A DNA stretch of 64,000 bases from Marinobacter sp. MDS2. Its GTDB lineage: Bacteria; Pseudomonadota; Gammaproteobacteria; Pseudomonadales; Oleiphilaceae. The notes below the pieces were generated by a model. It saw only the letters and a list, made by a program, of their open reading frames with translations. It was not told the DNA's origin and made no database searches. A program made the position numbers and the translations under genes. Shown here piece after piece: positions 52,762 through 61,287 of the stretch (within the stretch, counting starts at the first letter, position 1; each line of letters starts with the position of its first letter). Location of the stretch: contig NZ_JAVAJF010000001.1 of assembly GCF_030718085.1 (NCBI RefSeq), positions 496,001 through 560,000 on the forward strand, read 5' to 3'.

Positions 52762-54075
52762 ATGGTCGATTTCAGGCCGTTGATGTTCATCAATGCACTT
52801 GCCTTGATGTTACTGGTGACAGCAGGCTTTGCATCCGTTCAGCACGTCCCGGTACTGAAAAGTAGCGGAGAGCCATCCAGTGCCATGCAACAACAAACGT
52901 TGGCCTCCCTGCCAGCGCCAGCTGCAGCTCCCAAAGAACGTGCAGCGCAGCCTCTCTCCTCCGCTGCGCTACCCGAAGAAACAAACGATGCTATTTATGC
53001 GGAGCAGCCTACCTCCGTTACTCCATCCTCCGAACACAGCATCACCGCCGAGGCGTTTGAAGTTGAGCCAATTCCGGATGACCTCCAAACGGTGGCATTC
53101 GCAGAACCTTTTACACCACCTCCCATAAAACCGGAGCCCGCAACAACCGGCAAACTGGTGCTTCGCTCTAACGTTGTGGGTGATCAGGTCAGGATCAATG
53201 GCAAGAACTACGGGGCCACCCGGCTTGATCTGGAGCTGGAGCCCGGCCGTTACGAGATCATCATTGAAAAGCCGGGGTTTAAGCCGTGGCAGAACGCCAT
53301 TGCCCTTAAAGCTGGCCAGGACCTCACCTTGGTAGGCCAGCTCGAACAGTACACCACCGTTAATTACTCGAATGGCCGCTGGATCGGCGGTGTTAAAACC
53401 GGAGACGGAAGCTGGGTAGACGAATCTGGTCTACGCTATGAGGGGCACTTCGTTAATGGCCTGTTCGATGGCACAGGCACAGCCTGGTACCCGGACGGCA
53501 GCCGGTATGACGGCGACTGGGTAAAAGGCCAACAACACGGTGAAGGCCAGTGGCGCGGCGCTGATAACGCTCAATACACCGGCCGCTTTGAACGCAACGA
53601 GTTTCACGGTCAGGGCACGCTGACCAAAGCCAATGGCGACATACTTACGGGCAACTGGATGCAAGGCAAAATGCAGGGGCTGGGCTCTCTCACCACCGCA
53701 GACGGCCTCTTATACGTCGGCAACTTCCGCAACGGCGAGTTCCATGGCGAAGGCACCCTGACCTACCCGGATGGCCGCTCCTACGAAGGCCAGTTCTCGA
53801 ACGGCACCTTCCACGGCAAGGGCTCGGAAATCTTTGCAGACGGCAAGAAGTACGATGGCCAATATATGGACGGCAAATTTCATGGCGCAGGACTGCTACG
53901 TAATCCTAACGGCAGCTCGATTGAAGCGACGTTCCGCCTCGGCGAACCCTATGGAAAGGTGCGCCTGACGACAGCGGCCGGCGAAGTCTTCACCGCCCGC
54001 ACAACCGAGCCCGGCGTGTGCTATCGGGACAAAAGCTATAGGGCAACGCAATGCCCGCAACTGGAAGGCTGGTAA
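52762..54075 (+). CDS. PEGA-MORN repeat protein
   Basis: 437 aa. An N-terminal membrane segment or signal anchor (FINALALMLLVTAGFASV) is followed by a Pro/Ala-rich linker to about residue 125. A PEGA domain (GKLVLRSNVVGDQVRINGKN, about 130-190) precedes eight tandem MORN-like repeats of 23 residues (pattern YxGxFxNGxxHGxGTLxxxDG). It is probably periplasmic. AGAGG precedes the ATG. The function is unknown; MORN repeats usually mediate lipid or protein contacts. The response regulator gene follows 54 bp later. Confidence 0.87.
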   Translation: MVDFRPLMFINALALMLLVTAGFASVQHVPVLKSSGEPSSAMQQQTLASLPAPAAAPKERAAQPLSSAALPEETNDAIYAEQPTSVTPSSEHSITAEAFEVEPIPDDLQTVAFAEPFTPPPIKPEPATTGKLVLRSNVVGDQVRINGKNYGATRLDLELEPGRYEIIIEKPGFKPWQNAIALKAGQDLTLVGQLEQYTTVNYSNGRWIGGVKTGDGSWVDESGLRYEGHFVNGLFDGTGTAWYPDGSRYDGDWVKGQQHGEGQWRGADNAQYTGRFERNEFHGQGTLTKANGDILTGNWMQGKMQGLGSLTTADGLLYVGNFRNGEFHGEGTLTYPDGRSYEGQFSNGTFHGKGSEIFADGKKYDGQYMDGKFHGAGLLRNPNGSSIEATFRLGEPYGKVRLTTAAGEVFTARTTEPGVCYRDKSYRATQCPQLEGW

Positions 54076-54129
54076 TAACACCCCGGTCGCGACACCAACG
54101 AGTTTGCAGTAACAGGTTGAGGTAGTGAG

Positions 54130-55194
54130 ATGGCAATCAAAAATGCTTTGCTGGTTGACGATTCCAAGGTTGCCAGGTTCGCCCTGAGCAAAATTCTTGA
54201 GAATCGGGACATGGAAGTGAACATGGCAAGCTCTGCCGAAGAAGCTCTGGAATTTCTGAGCAAAAATCCAGCACCGGATGTGATCTTCATGGATCACCTG
54301 ATGCCGGGCATGAGTGGTGTTGAAGCCGCAAAGGCGATCAAAAACAACCCCGACACCGCCGGCATTCCCATCATCATGTGCACCTCGAAGAAGTCGTCTT
54401 CGTTCTCGGATGAAGCGAAAAATTTCGGCATATACAGCATTCTCACCAAGCCCCCTCAAAGCGAAGGGCTGACCATTATGCTGGAGCAGTTGGCGACAGA
54501 CGTTGAGCGCGGAACACTGCCAATGCCCGAAAACCTGTCATCGCCTGCATCGGACGAAGAAGCCGCCATCACTCTGCCCACCCAAAGCAGTTCGGAAAGT
54601 ACCAGTGCTGCAGGTGCGAACGAAGTGCCCTTGACCGCCGAACTGATTGAACAGATTTCCCGCTCGGCCGTGAAGACCAACATCAACAATCGTTTGCACG
54701 AACTGCTCAAAGACTTGTTCGACGAGCAATACATTCATGTAAAACGTGCGCTCGAAGACAACGAGAAAAAGCAGGAAGCCCAAATTAAAGAACACCTGAA
54801 AACACTGACCGAACTGGTAGACGAGCGCACCCGCAACCTGCGCGATGAGGTGGCCGCGGAAATCAACATGAACCTGAGTCGCGAGCTGGCGATCTCGCGC
54901 AAAGAAATGGCGAAAAACTCCGGGTTCACAGCCGAGCACATGGCCGAGCTGAAAGACCACATCACCAGCGTACAAACGATCGACACAGAATTCTGGCAGA
55001 CGCTTCAGTCTGAGGCCGTGCAACAAGCCCACGAAATCTCCCGTGAGACCGCCGAGGATATTGCCCAGCGCACCATCGATCTTTACGTCGCTCAACAAAA
55101 AGCCGCCCACTCCCGCATCTACACCTTGGGGCTGGCCGTGAGCTTAGGCATTTTCAGTGTCGGCATTGCCTGGCTGTCAGGCTTGTTCGGCTAA
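54130..55194 (+). CDS. Response regulator with C-terminal membrane anchor
   Basis: 354 aa. The receiver domain (1-125) is complete: Asp10-Asp11, phospho-acceptor Asp55 (in FMDHLMPG), Thr85, and Lys107 (in LTKPP). There is no DNA-binding or enzymatic output domain. A Ser/Thr-rich linker, then a charged helical region of about 150 residues, leads to a single membrane segment at the C-terminus ([23 protein letters not shown]). This would be a tail-anchored receiver at the inner membrane. TTGAGGTAG precedes the ATG. The last 18 bp overlap the convergent gene. No histidine kinase gene is adjacent. Confidence 0.88.
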   Translation: MAIKNALLVDDSKVARFALSKILENRDMEVNMASSAEEALEFLSKNPAPDVIFMDHLMPGMSGVEAAKAIKNNPDTAGIPIIMCTSKKSSSFSDEAKNFGIYSILTKPPQSEGLTIMLEQLATDVERGTLPMPENLSSPASDEEAAITLPTQSSSESTSAAGANEVPLTAELIEQISRSAVKTNINNRLHELLKDLFDEQYIHVKRALEDNEKKQEAQIKEHLKTLTELVDERTRNLRDEVAAEINMNLSRELAISRKEMAKNSGFTAEHMAELKDHITSVQTIDTEFWQTLQSEAVQQAHEISRETAEDIAQRTIDLYVAQQKAAHSRIYTLGLAVSLGIFSVGIAWLSGLFG

Positions 55195-55749
55195 CATCTG
55201 CTTTATATCTTGCCAGCGTGCGGGAGTGTCGACATCCAGCGCCACTCCCGCAATCTTCACACGGCACGCATCGACCTGATTCAATACACGCCCTGCCCCC
55301 GCATCACCTTGCAACCTGAGCACTTCAGGCCAAAGCCGCCGCGGAATCCAGGCCGGCACCCCCACTCGCGAACCGTAATCCGCTGCCCACACTTGATCAG
55401 GCATTTGCCGTGCGCCATCACGAAGAGCGACAAGACCGCGCTGATCCAGCAAGGGCTGATCCCCGACCAGTACATACACACCCCGGGCCGAAGGCCCCAA
55501 CGTATTGATTCCTGCGGCCAGAGAAGCAGACAGCCCCTGCTGCCAGCCAGAACAATACACCCAGCGTGTAGCGGATTGCCCGCACCGATAACGGATCAGA
55601 GGGTACCTTGCTCCGACAACCACCGAAACGCAACGTGACAGCAGCCTGGCTTGCCCGATGGCATGCCCCAGCAATGTGCCCTGCCCGGGAATGTTCAAGG
55701 TTTGTTTGGCCCGGCCCATACGAGCACTGCGGCCCGCTGCCAGCACCAA
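55177..55749 (-). CDS. MobA/MocA-like nucleotidyltransferase
   Basis: At least 190 aa. The nucleotide-binding [17 protein letters not shown] motif and LVGDQPLLD are typical of NTP transferases that act on molybdenum cofactor (CTP or GTP donors). GTG 55,749 is the first ordinary start besides an adjacent TTG, but it removes the start of the first beta strand (FPALVLAAG). A perfect AGGAGG at 55,799-55,804 instead points to a non-standard ATA at 55,791, in frame. Which molybdopterin cofactor is made is not clear. No other mo-co gene lies nearby. Confidence 0.8.
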   Translation of the reverse strand: MVLAAGRSARMGRAKQTLNIPGQGTLLGHAIGQARLLSRCVSVVVGARYPLIRYRCGQSATRWVYCSGWQQGLSASLAAGINTLGPSARGVYVLVGDQPLLDQRGLVALRDGARQMPDQVWAADYGSRVGVPAWIPRRLWPEVLRLQGDAGAGRVLNQVDACRVKIAGVALDVDTPARWQDIKQMLAEQA

Positions 55750-55890
55750 TGCCGGAAACTGCTGATCGAGCGGTGAGCGGTTCGTGGCTATGATGCAGCC
55801 TCCTGTTAGACGTTCTCATTTGCAAACTGCTGAAGAGAACGATTTTTGCTAGAATCACGCCACCATGCAACCAATATAGTCAGGCCATTC

Positions 55891-56742
55891 ATGAACCATC
55901 TTTTCGTCGACAACCTCACCGTGATTGATTTCGCCTATCTGGACCCGACCCGGGGCTTAGTAGGCGAAAGCTGGATTGCCGACGTGGTCCTCGGCGGCGA
56001 GCTCGACGACCAAGGCATGGTCTTTGACTTCAGCAACGTCAAACGCACCATCAAGCGTGTTATCGACGAGCGGGTGGACCACCGGCTGGTGATCCCGAGA
56101 GGCTACGAAGGGCTGCACTGGGACGAAGACCAGCCCAACACCTTCCGCTGGGATCTGACGAACGGCGGTCATATATCCCACACCTCACCGGACGAAGCCG
56201 TTGTCTGGCTGTCTTCCGAACGCGTGGAGAAGCCTGCCGTCGCAGCCTTACTGGAAAAAGAACTGAAGGCCGTGCTGCCTGGTAACGTCACCACCGTTGA
56301 GATCAACCTGCGGGAAGACATCATCGAAGGCCCTTACTACCACTATGTGCATGGCCTGAAGAAGCATCTTGGCAACTGCCAGCGCATTGCACACGGGCAC
56401 CGCTCCCCTATCCGCATTGACCGTAACGGACAGCGAGACACCGAGCTGGAGAAACGGTGGGCGAAACTGTGGGAAGACATCTACGTAGGCACGGAAGAAG
56501 ACGTTACCCGCCGCTTTGTGGGCGACGACGGACAGCACTACATCAGCTTCGACTACGAAGCCAATCAGGGGGAGTTTGCCCTGACCCTGCCGGAGAGCCG
56601 TGTTTACATGCTGGAAACCGACACCACGGTAGAGCTGATTGCGGCTCACATGGCAGACGTACTGAAAGCAGAGTTTCCGGAAGACGAGATTCGCGTGAAG
56701 GCTTACGAGGGGGTTGGCAAGGGGGCTATCGCGGTTCGGTGA
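55891..56742 (+). CDS. Double-domain 6-pyruvoyl-tetrahydropterin synthase/QueD-like protein
   Basis: 283 aa from MNHLFVDN (CAGG upstream), twice the length of QueD. The N-half keeps the GMVFDFSNVKR and VDHRLVIP parts but lacks the zinc His and catalytic Cys. The C-half has His154, Cys163, His168 and His170 (in NCQRIAHGHRS) and the ETDTTVELIAAH part. Together they could make one site. It may make 6-carboxy-tetrahydropterin for queuosine or a related pterin, but no que gene is nearby and the reaction is inferred. Confidence 0.78.
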   Translation: MNHLFVDNLTVIDFAYLDPTRGLVGESWIADVVLGGELDDQGMVFDFSNVKRTIKRVIDERVDHRLVIPRGYEGLHWDEDQPNTFRWDLTNGGHISHTSPDEAVVWLSSERVEKPAVAALLEKELKAVLPGNVTTVEINLREDIIEGPYYHYVHGLKKHLGNCQRIAHGHRSPIRIDRNGQRDTELEKRWAKLWEDIYVGTEEDVTRRFVGDDGQHYISFDYEANQGEFALTLPESRVYMLETDTTVELIAAHMADVLKAEFPEDEIRVKAYEGVGKGAIAVR

Positions 56743-56762
56743 GGATTTGCTTGGGAGTATGA

Positions 56763-56789
56763 GGGGTCAGACCCGTGGGGTCTGACCCC
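56763..56789. repeat. GGGGTCAGACCC palindromic element
   Basis: GGGGTCAGACCC and its exact complement GGGTCTGACCCC lie head to head around a 3-nt loop, 20 bp after the preceding stop codon. It is outside any gene and separate from the terminator that follows. It resembles the short REP-type palindromes scattered in many proteobacterial genomes. Confidence 0.6.
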
Positions 56790-56811
56790 GGACCTACTTT
56801 CTTTCAGGCAC

Positions 56812-56839
56812 AAAAAAACCGCCCGAAGGCGGTTTTTTT
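56812..56839. terminator. Bidirectional terminator between QueD-like gene and tRNA-Glu
   Basis: AAAAAAACCGCC and GGCGGTTTTTTT flank a CGAA loop. The plus-strand gene and the minus-strand tRNA operon both end here. Confidence 0.94.
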
Positions 56840-56875
56840 GATGGCTTCCCGGTGGACTAAACCGTGAAGCCGTAT

Positions 56876-56951
56876 TGGCGTCCCCTAGGGGGTTCGAACC
56901 CCTGTTGCCGCCGTGAAAGGGCGGAGTCCTAGGCCACTAGACGAAGGGGAC
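56876..56951 (-). tRNA. tRNA-Glu (anticodon TTC)
   Basis: A 76-nt cloverleaf with encoded CCA. Anticodon stem CCGCC/GGCGG holds loop CTTTCAC, giving TTC. Acceptor GTCCCCT pairs with AGGGGAC. It lies 7 bp after tRNA-Ala in the same transcript. Confidence 0.96.
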
Positions 56952-56958
56952 TAGAAAT

Positions 56959-57034
56959 TGGTGGAGCCAGGCGGGATCGAACCGCCGACCTCAACACTGC
57001 CAGTGTTGCGCTCTCCCAGCTGAGCTATGGCCCC
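56959..57034 (-). tRNA. tRNA-Ala (anticodon GGC)
   Basis: A 76-nt cloverleaf with encoded CCA. Stem CAACA/TGTTG holds loop CTGGCAG, giving GGC. The G3-U70 pair identity region is consistent with acceptor GGGGCCA/TGGCTCC. It is first in the Ala-Glu operon. Confidence 0.96.
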
Positions 57035-57047
57035 TCAACGGATGCGT

Positions 57048-57076
57048 ATATTAAGGATCCGCCCCTAGGCCGTCAA
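57048..57076 (-). promoter_or_regulatory. Promoter of the tRNA-Ala/Glu operon
   Basis: TTGACG and TAATAT are separated by 17 bp on the minus strand, 14 bp upstream of tRNA-Ala. The hexamers and spacing are identical to the other tRNA promoter in this window. Confidence 0.88.
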
Positions 57077-57150
57077 CACCCAAATCCTCTTTTTTTAAAG
57101 TTTTTTCGACTTCCCTGTCGACATCGATCAATTAACAAACAAACCGCTCA

Positions 57151-58632
57151 TCAAACGTCCAAAGCGGCGTATTCTTTCTCTACTTTCTTGGTTTCTTTCT
57201 TGGAGAAACCACCCAAAACATCCAACGCACTACGCAAACGAGAACGCGTCATGTCCGGGCCAAGCAGTGCCATCGAGTCCATAACCGACCAGGAATTCGG
57301 TGTTCCGGCAATCGCGACGAAGATCGAGAACATGAAATCGCCCATCTTCAAATCCATCGCCTTCGCCAGTGCTTTAATATCGGCGAAGATCGTGTCTTTG
57401 CTCCAATGACGCTGAGCTTCCAGCCTCCACAGCGTAAACTGAAGCACACGCTTCACCTGTGCCTGCTCCAGCTTCTTGTGCTCGAAGTCTTCCGGCTTCA
57501 AATTCAACATACCGCTGAACATGAACTGCGCCATAGGGGCAACATCCGAAAACACCTCTGCCCGGCCCTTAATGTGAGGCACAAGCGCCTTAAGCGCATC
57601 TTCGTTGAACCACCAATCGCGCAGGCGAGCCATAAACTGCTCGTCACTCAGGTCGTCACGAACCCACTGGCCGTTCAACCAACGCAGCTTCTCTACATCA
57701 AACACCGGGCCACCCAGGGACACACGCTGGATATCGAAGTTTTCAATCATCTCGTCCAGAGAAAACTTCTCACGCTCATCCGGCATCGACCAACCCATTC
57801 GGCCCAGGTAGTTGGTCACTGCTTCCGGCATGAAACCCATGCGCTCATAGAAATTGATGCTGGTCGGGTTTTTACGCTTCGACAGTTTGCTCTTGTCCGG
57901 GTTACGCAACAGCGGCAAGTGGCACAGCTCCGGCATATCCCAGCCGAAATATTCATACAGCAACTTATGCTTGGGCGCAGAGTTGATCCACTCTTCGCCC
58001 CGAAGTACGTGGGTGATTTCCATCAGGTGGTCATCCACCACGTTGGCCAGGTGGTAGGTTGGCATGCCGTCCGACTTCAACAGAATCTGACAATCCACCT
58101 GAGCCCAATCAATCTCAATGGTGCCACGGAGCATGTCCTGAATTTCGCACACACCTTCATCAGGCACCTTCATGCGAATCACATAGGATTCGCCCGCATC
58201 CAAACGACGCTTCACTTCTTCCTGCGATAATTCCAGATCACCTTTGATACCCGGGTTCTGGCCGTTCGCTTTACGCTCTTCCCGAATCGCATCCAACTCT
58301 TCCGGTGTACGGAAACAATAAAAAGCATGACCTGCAGTAACCAGGTCTTCGGCATACTGGGCGTACATGTGCTTACGCTCAGACTGGCGATACGGGCCGT
58401 GCGGGCCGCCCACATCGGGACCTTCGTCCCAGTTCAGCCCCAGCCAGCGCAACGCCTTGAGAATGTCCTGTTCAGATTCAGCCGTACTACGCACCTGATC
58501 GGTATCTTCAATCCGCAGAATAAACTGGCCACCGTGCTGGCGCGCAAAGCACAAATTAAACAAGGCCACGTAGGCGGTACCAACGTGAGGGTCACCCGTG
58601 GGCGACGGAGCAATTCGAGTACGTACTGTCAT
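57151..58632 (-). CDS. gltX: Glutamyl-tRNA synthetase
   Basis: A 493-aa class Ib synthetase. HIGH-type motif in [16 protein letters not shown] and KMSKS-type in KLSKRKNP, with a complete helical anticodon-binding C-terminus. It lies directly upstream, in the same direction, of the Ala-Glu tRNA operon, a neat association of tRNA-Glu with its synthetase. The tRNAs have their own promoter. Confidence 0.97.
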   Translation of the reverse strand: MTVRTRIAPSPTGDPHVGTAYVALFNLCFARQHGGQFILRIEDTDQVRSTAESEQDILKALRWLGLNWDEGPDVGGPHGPYRQSERKHMYAQYAEDLVTAGHAFYCFRTPEELDAIREERKANGQNPGIKGDLELSQEEVKRRLDAGESYVIRMKVPDEGVCEIQDMLRGTIEIDWAQVDCQILLKSDGMPTYHLANVVDDHLMEITHVLRGEEWINSAPKHKLLYEYFGWDMPELCHLPLLRNPDKSKLSKRKNPTSINFYERMGFMPEAVTNYLGRMGWSMPDEREKFSLDEMIENFDIQRVSLGGPVFDVEKLRWLNGQWVRDDLSDEQFMARLRDWWFNEDALKALVPHIKGRAEVFSDVAPMAQFMFSGMLNLKPEDFEHKKLEQAQVKRVLQFTLWRLEAQRHWSKDTIFADIKALAKAMDLKMGDFMFSIFVAIAGTPNSWSVMDSMALLGPDMTRSRLRSALDVLGGFSKKETKKVEKEYAALDV

Positions 58633-58732
58633 GAAACCATCCTGAAAATAAGTGGCCGATAAATAAGTTAGGCATTATAACGGGCCTGCCCCGGTTTCGC
58701 ATGATTCGGTTTTACGAACCGCCTCAACAGGT

Positions 58733-58745
58733 GTTATATTATAAC
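58733..58745. promoter_or_regulatory. Zur-type operator upstream of znuA
   Basis: GTTATATTATAAC is a perfect 13-bp palindrome lying 28 bp before the znuA ATG. It matches the AT-rich core of Zur boxes (GTTATANTATAAC type), so zinc repression of znuA is likely. Confidence 0.8.
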
Positions 58746-58772
58746 GTATCAAACATATTGCAGGACCCCACC

Positions 58773-59687
58773 ATGAACTTCACCAAAACCACCCTTGCTC
58801 TGGGCTTGGCCGCCCTGGTTTCCGCCACGCCGGCATTCGCCACCAACATTGTTGCATCCATCAAGCCGATTGAACTCATTGTGAAAGCGGTTGCCGGTGA
58901 CAACATGAATGTCTCCACCATCGTGCCGCCGGGGTCCAGCCCGCACAATTACAGCATGAAACCGTCACAACGCCGGGCACTGGAGCAGGCCGATGCAATT
59001 TTTTGGGTAGGACCAGACATGGAGACCTTCCTCAGCCGCCTGCTTGGCGGAAAGGAGTTCGCAGGCAAGGTCGTTGCATTCACGGAACCGTCCGAAGGTG
59101 AGCCGGACATGCATCACGACCACCACGACCACCACGACCACCACCATCATCACGGCCACGATCACGGCGACGGTGAAGACCCGCATCTGTGGGTAGATCC
59201 GGGTATGGCACTGCAGATGGCCAAAGCCGTCCATGCCAAGCTCAGCACCCTAGACGGCATTAACACCTCTGAGCTAGACGCCAATCTGGAACGGTTCGAG
59301 CAAAGCCTGCACACAACAGAGCAGCGCATCAAAGCAAGCTTCAACCAACTTGAGGGCACCAGCCTGTTCGCCTACCACAACGCATTCGAACGGTTTGCCG
59401 AACACTACGAACTCGATCTGGCCGGTGTACTCACCCTCAATCCCGAATTGTCACCCGGGGCCCGCCACATCGCCGAGGTGCAAAAGAAGCTGCGCGCTGC
59501 CAATCAGCCCTGCTTGCTCACGGAACCTCAGTTCAACCGCCAATGGTGGCGATCCATCACCGAAGGACTGACCGTGACCGTCAGCACCTGGGACCCACTG
59601 GCCACTGATATCAACTCCACAGCCAACGGCTACCTCGAGTTCCAGCAATCCATTGCCAACGCCGTGCTCGAATGCTTACCACAGTAA
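58773..59687 (+). CDS. znuA: Zinc ABC transporter periplasmic binding protein
   Basis: 304 aa from MNFTKTT (AGGA site). A signal peptide ends near ATPAFA. Cluster A-I features include SIKPIELIVKAV, the metal His in GSSPHNYSMKP, and a long His/Asp-rich loop (about residues 110-130) that shuttles zinc. LWVDPGMALQMAK and AYHNAFERFAEHY follow. No znuB or znuC is adjacent, so the rest of the transporter must be elsewhere. Confidence 0.93.
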   Translation: MNFTKTTLALGLAALVSATPAFATNIVASIKPIELIVKAVAGDNMNVSTIVPPGSSPHNYSMKPSQRRALEQADAIFWVGPDMETFLSRLLGGKEFAGKVVAFTEPSEGEPDMHHDHHDHHDHHHHHGHDHGDGEDPHLWVDPGMALQMAKAVHAKLSTLDGINTSELDANLERFEQSLHTTEQRIKASFNQLEGTSLFAYHNAFERFAEHYELDLAGVLTLNPELSPGARHIAEVQKKLRAANQPCLLTEPQFNRQWWRSITEGLTVTVSTWDPLATDINSTANGYLEFQQSIANAVLECLPQ

Positions 59688-60590
59688 GCTGAGCATCAGC
59701 GGGATAGACACCATCGCCAGAAGGGTCTGCCCGCTGATAATCCCGGCCATCAAGGGCGCGTCACCACCCAATTGGCGCGCCAGAATATAGGCAGACGTGG
59801 CAGTCGGAAGAGTCGCCAGCAGCACCGCCACTTGCACCAGTAACCCGTTCAGCCCCAGCATCCAGGCCAAACCAACCGCCATCATCGGAAACGCAAGCAG
59901 CTTCAGCGCAGACGACACCAAGAAGGGCGCAGACGCACCGCGCAACGCACTCAGCTGCAAACCGGCGCCCACCGTCATCAGGCCCATAGGCAAGGCCAAA
60001 TTACTTAACGGCTCCAGCGTACCCGCCAGCAGTGGATGAAAACCAATCTCGAAGAAGCTCCACAACACTCCCAACACCGAACCCACTATCAGTGGATTGG
60101 TAACAATTGCGCGCAAGACCTGCTTCAAACTCACCTTGTCTTGGCCGGCCACCAGAGAAAACATCAGAATGCATAGCAAGTTCAGCATCGGCACCATAAT
60201 GGCAACCGCGATGGCGGTCAGCGATAAACCGTCGTCGCCCAGCAGCATCCCGCCAGCGGCCAACCCCACGTAAGAGTTGAAACGAATCGCCCCCTGGTAG
60301 ACCGAAGAAAACACCGGCCCACTCCAACGCCAGAACAACTGAACAACCACCAGCGCCAACGTCATAGCCGCCAACATCGAGATGATCAGCAACGCGGTAT
60401 CGGCATAGGCCGATACCGGAAGCCGCGCCTGCCCCAACTTGAACACCAACATGGCCGGGAACAGAATGTAGTAGGTGAAGCGTTCTGCCTGCGGCCAGAA
60501 ATCACCACCGGGGAAATTAATCCGCCTGAGAACATGCCCCAACATGATCAAAACAAACACCGGCACCAGCGCCTGAACGACTACCTGCAT
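59676..60590 (-). CDS. AEC-family transporter
   Basis: 304 aa from MQVVVQALVPVF; the frame extends 43 codons upstream without membrane character. About ten membrane segments in the auxin-efflux-carrier/malate permease pattern, including GHVLRRINFPGGDFW and, near the end, ARQLGGDAPLMAGIISGQTLLA. The substrate, probably an organic acid or amino acid, is unknown. It overlaps the znuA end by 12 bp (convergent). Confidence 0.88.
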   Translation of the reverse strand: MQVVVQALVPVFVLIMLGHVLRRINFPGGDFWPQAERFTYYILFPAMLVFKLGQARLPVSAYADTALLIISMLAAMTLALVVVQLFWRWSGPVFSSVYQGAIRFNSYVGLAAGGMLLGDDGLSLTAIAVAIMVPMLNLLCILMFSLVAGQDKVSLKQVLRAIVTNPLIVGSVLGVLWSFFEIGFHPLLAGTLEPLSNLALPMGLMTVGAGLQLSALRGASAPFLVSSALKLLAFPMMAVGLAWMLGLNGLLVQVAVLLATLPTATSAYILARQLGGDAPLMAGIISGQTLLAMVSIPLMLSLLW

Positions 60591-60848
60591 GCTATAGACC
60601 TTATAACCGTTGCCATTTTGCTCCCCTGGAGTTAGATTCAGGGTATTGCTTTCCAAAACGGCGTAATGTGAACAACGTGAACACCCCGATTTACGGCATT
60701 CATACACCAAATATCGCACTGCGGTCTTCTTTCGAGAACACCGGCAGGGCTGTTATACGCCTCTGATTCCGCTGAATCCACTCTTCCCCTCTTCCGGATT
60801 CAGCGCTTAAACCACACTTATTGTTTAGAATTTTTTCAGGAGATTCCT

Positions 60849-61235
60849 ATGGCTGAATTACCTTCAATCGTAGTTGCAGAAGAAGATTACAACCGCTTGA
60901 GCACCTTGCTTGAACGCGTAGCAGGAAAGTCCGATGTGGCTGATGGCCTTGAGGATGAGCTCAGCCGTGCTGACCTCAAGCCGCTGAGCGAAATGCCGGA
61001 AGGCGTAGTGACCATGAACTCGATCATCCGGTTTGTGGACGAAGACGCCAACAAAGAACACGAAATGATGCTGGTGTACCCACACGAAGTGGGCGACAGC
61101 GCTCACAAAGTGTCCATTTTGGCCCCCGCTGGGGCGGCCATGCTGGGCCTAAGCATTGGCGACAGCATCGAGTGGCCCATGGCTGGCCGCAAGCCAATCC
61201 ACCTGAAAGTGGTCAGCGTTACTCGAAACGCCTAA
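60849..61235 (+). CDS. rnk: Regulator of nucleoside diphosphate kinase, Rnk
   Basis: 128 aa. The N-terminal coiled-coil stub (IVVAEEDYNRLSTLLE) and GreA/GreB-like C-terminal FKBP-type domain (VYPHEVGDSAHKVSILAPAGAAMLGLSIGD) identify Rnk, an RNA-polymerase-binding protein. A strong AGGAGA site precedes the ATG. It stands alone. The 258-bp region upstream holds nothing else I can identify. Confidence 0.93.
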   Translation: MAELPSIVVAEEDYNRLSTLLERVAGKSDVADGLEDELSRADLKPLSEMPEGVVTMNSIIRFVDEDANKEHEMMLVYPHEVGDSAHKVSILAPAGAAMLGLSIGDSIEWPMAGRKPIHLKVVSVTRNA

Positions 61236-61237
61236 TC

Positions 61238-61278
61238 AAAAAAGCCGCGCGAGGCTAAACCCCTGCGCGGCCTTTTTA
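61238..61278. terminator. Bidirectional terminator between rnk and selD
   Basis: AAAAAGCCGCGC and GCGCGGCCTTTTT pair around a 14-nt loop between the convergent genes rnk and selD. Confidence 0.88.
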
Positions 61279-61287
61279 CGCCCTGCT

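Noticed and set aside
59110..59175. Repetitive CACGACCAC-type DNA in znuA
   Set aside because: It encodes the His/Asp zinc loop usual for ZnuA and is not an independent repeat element.
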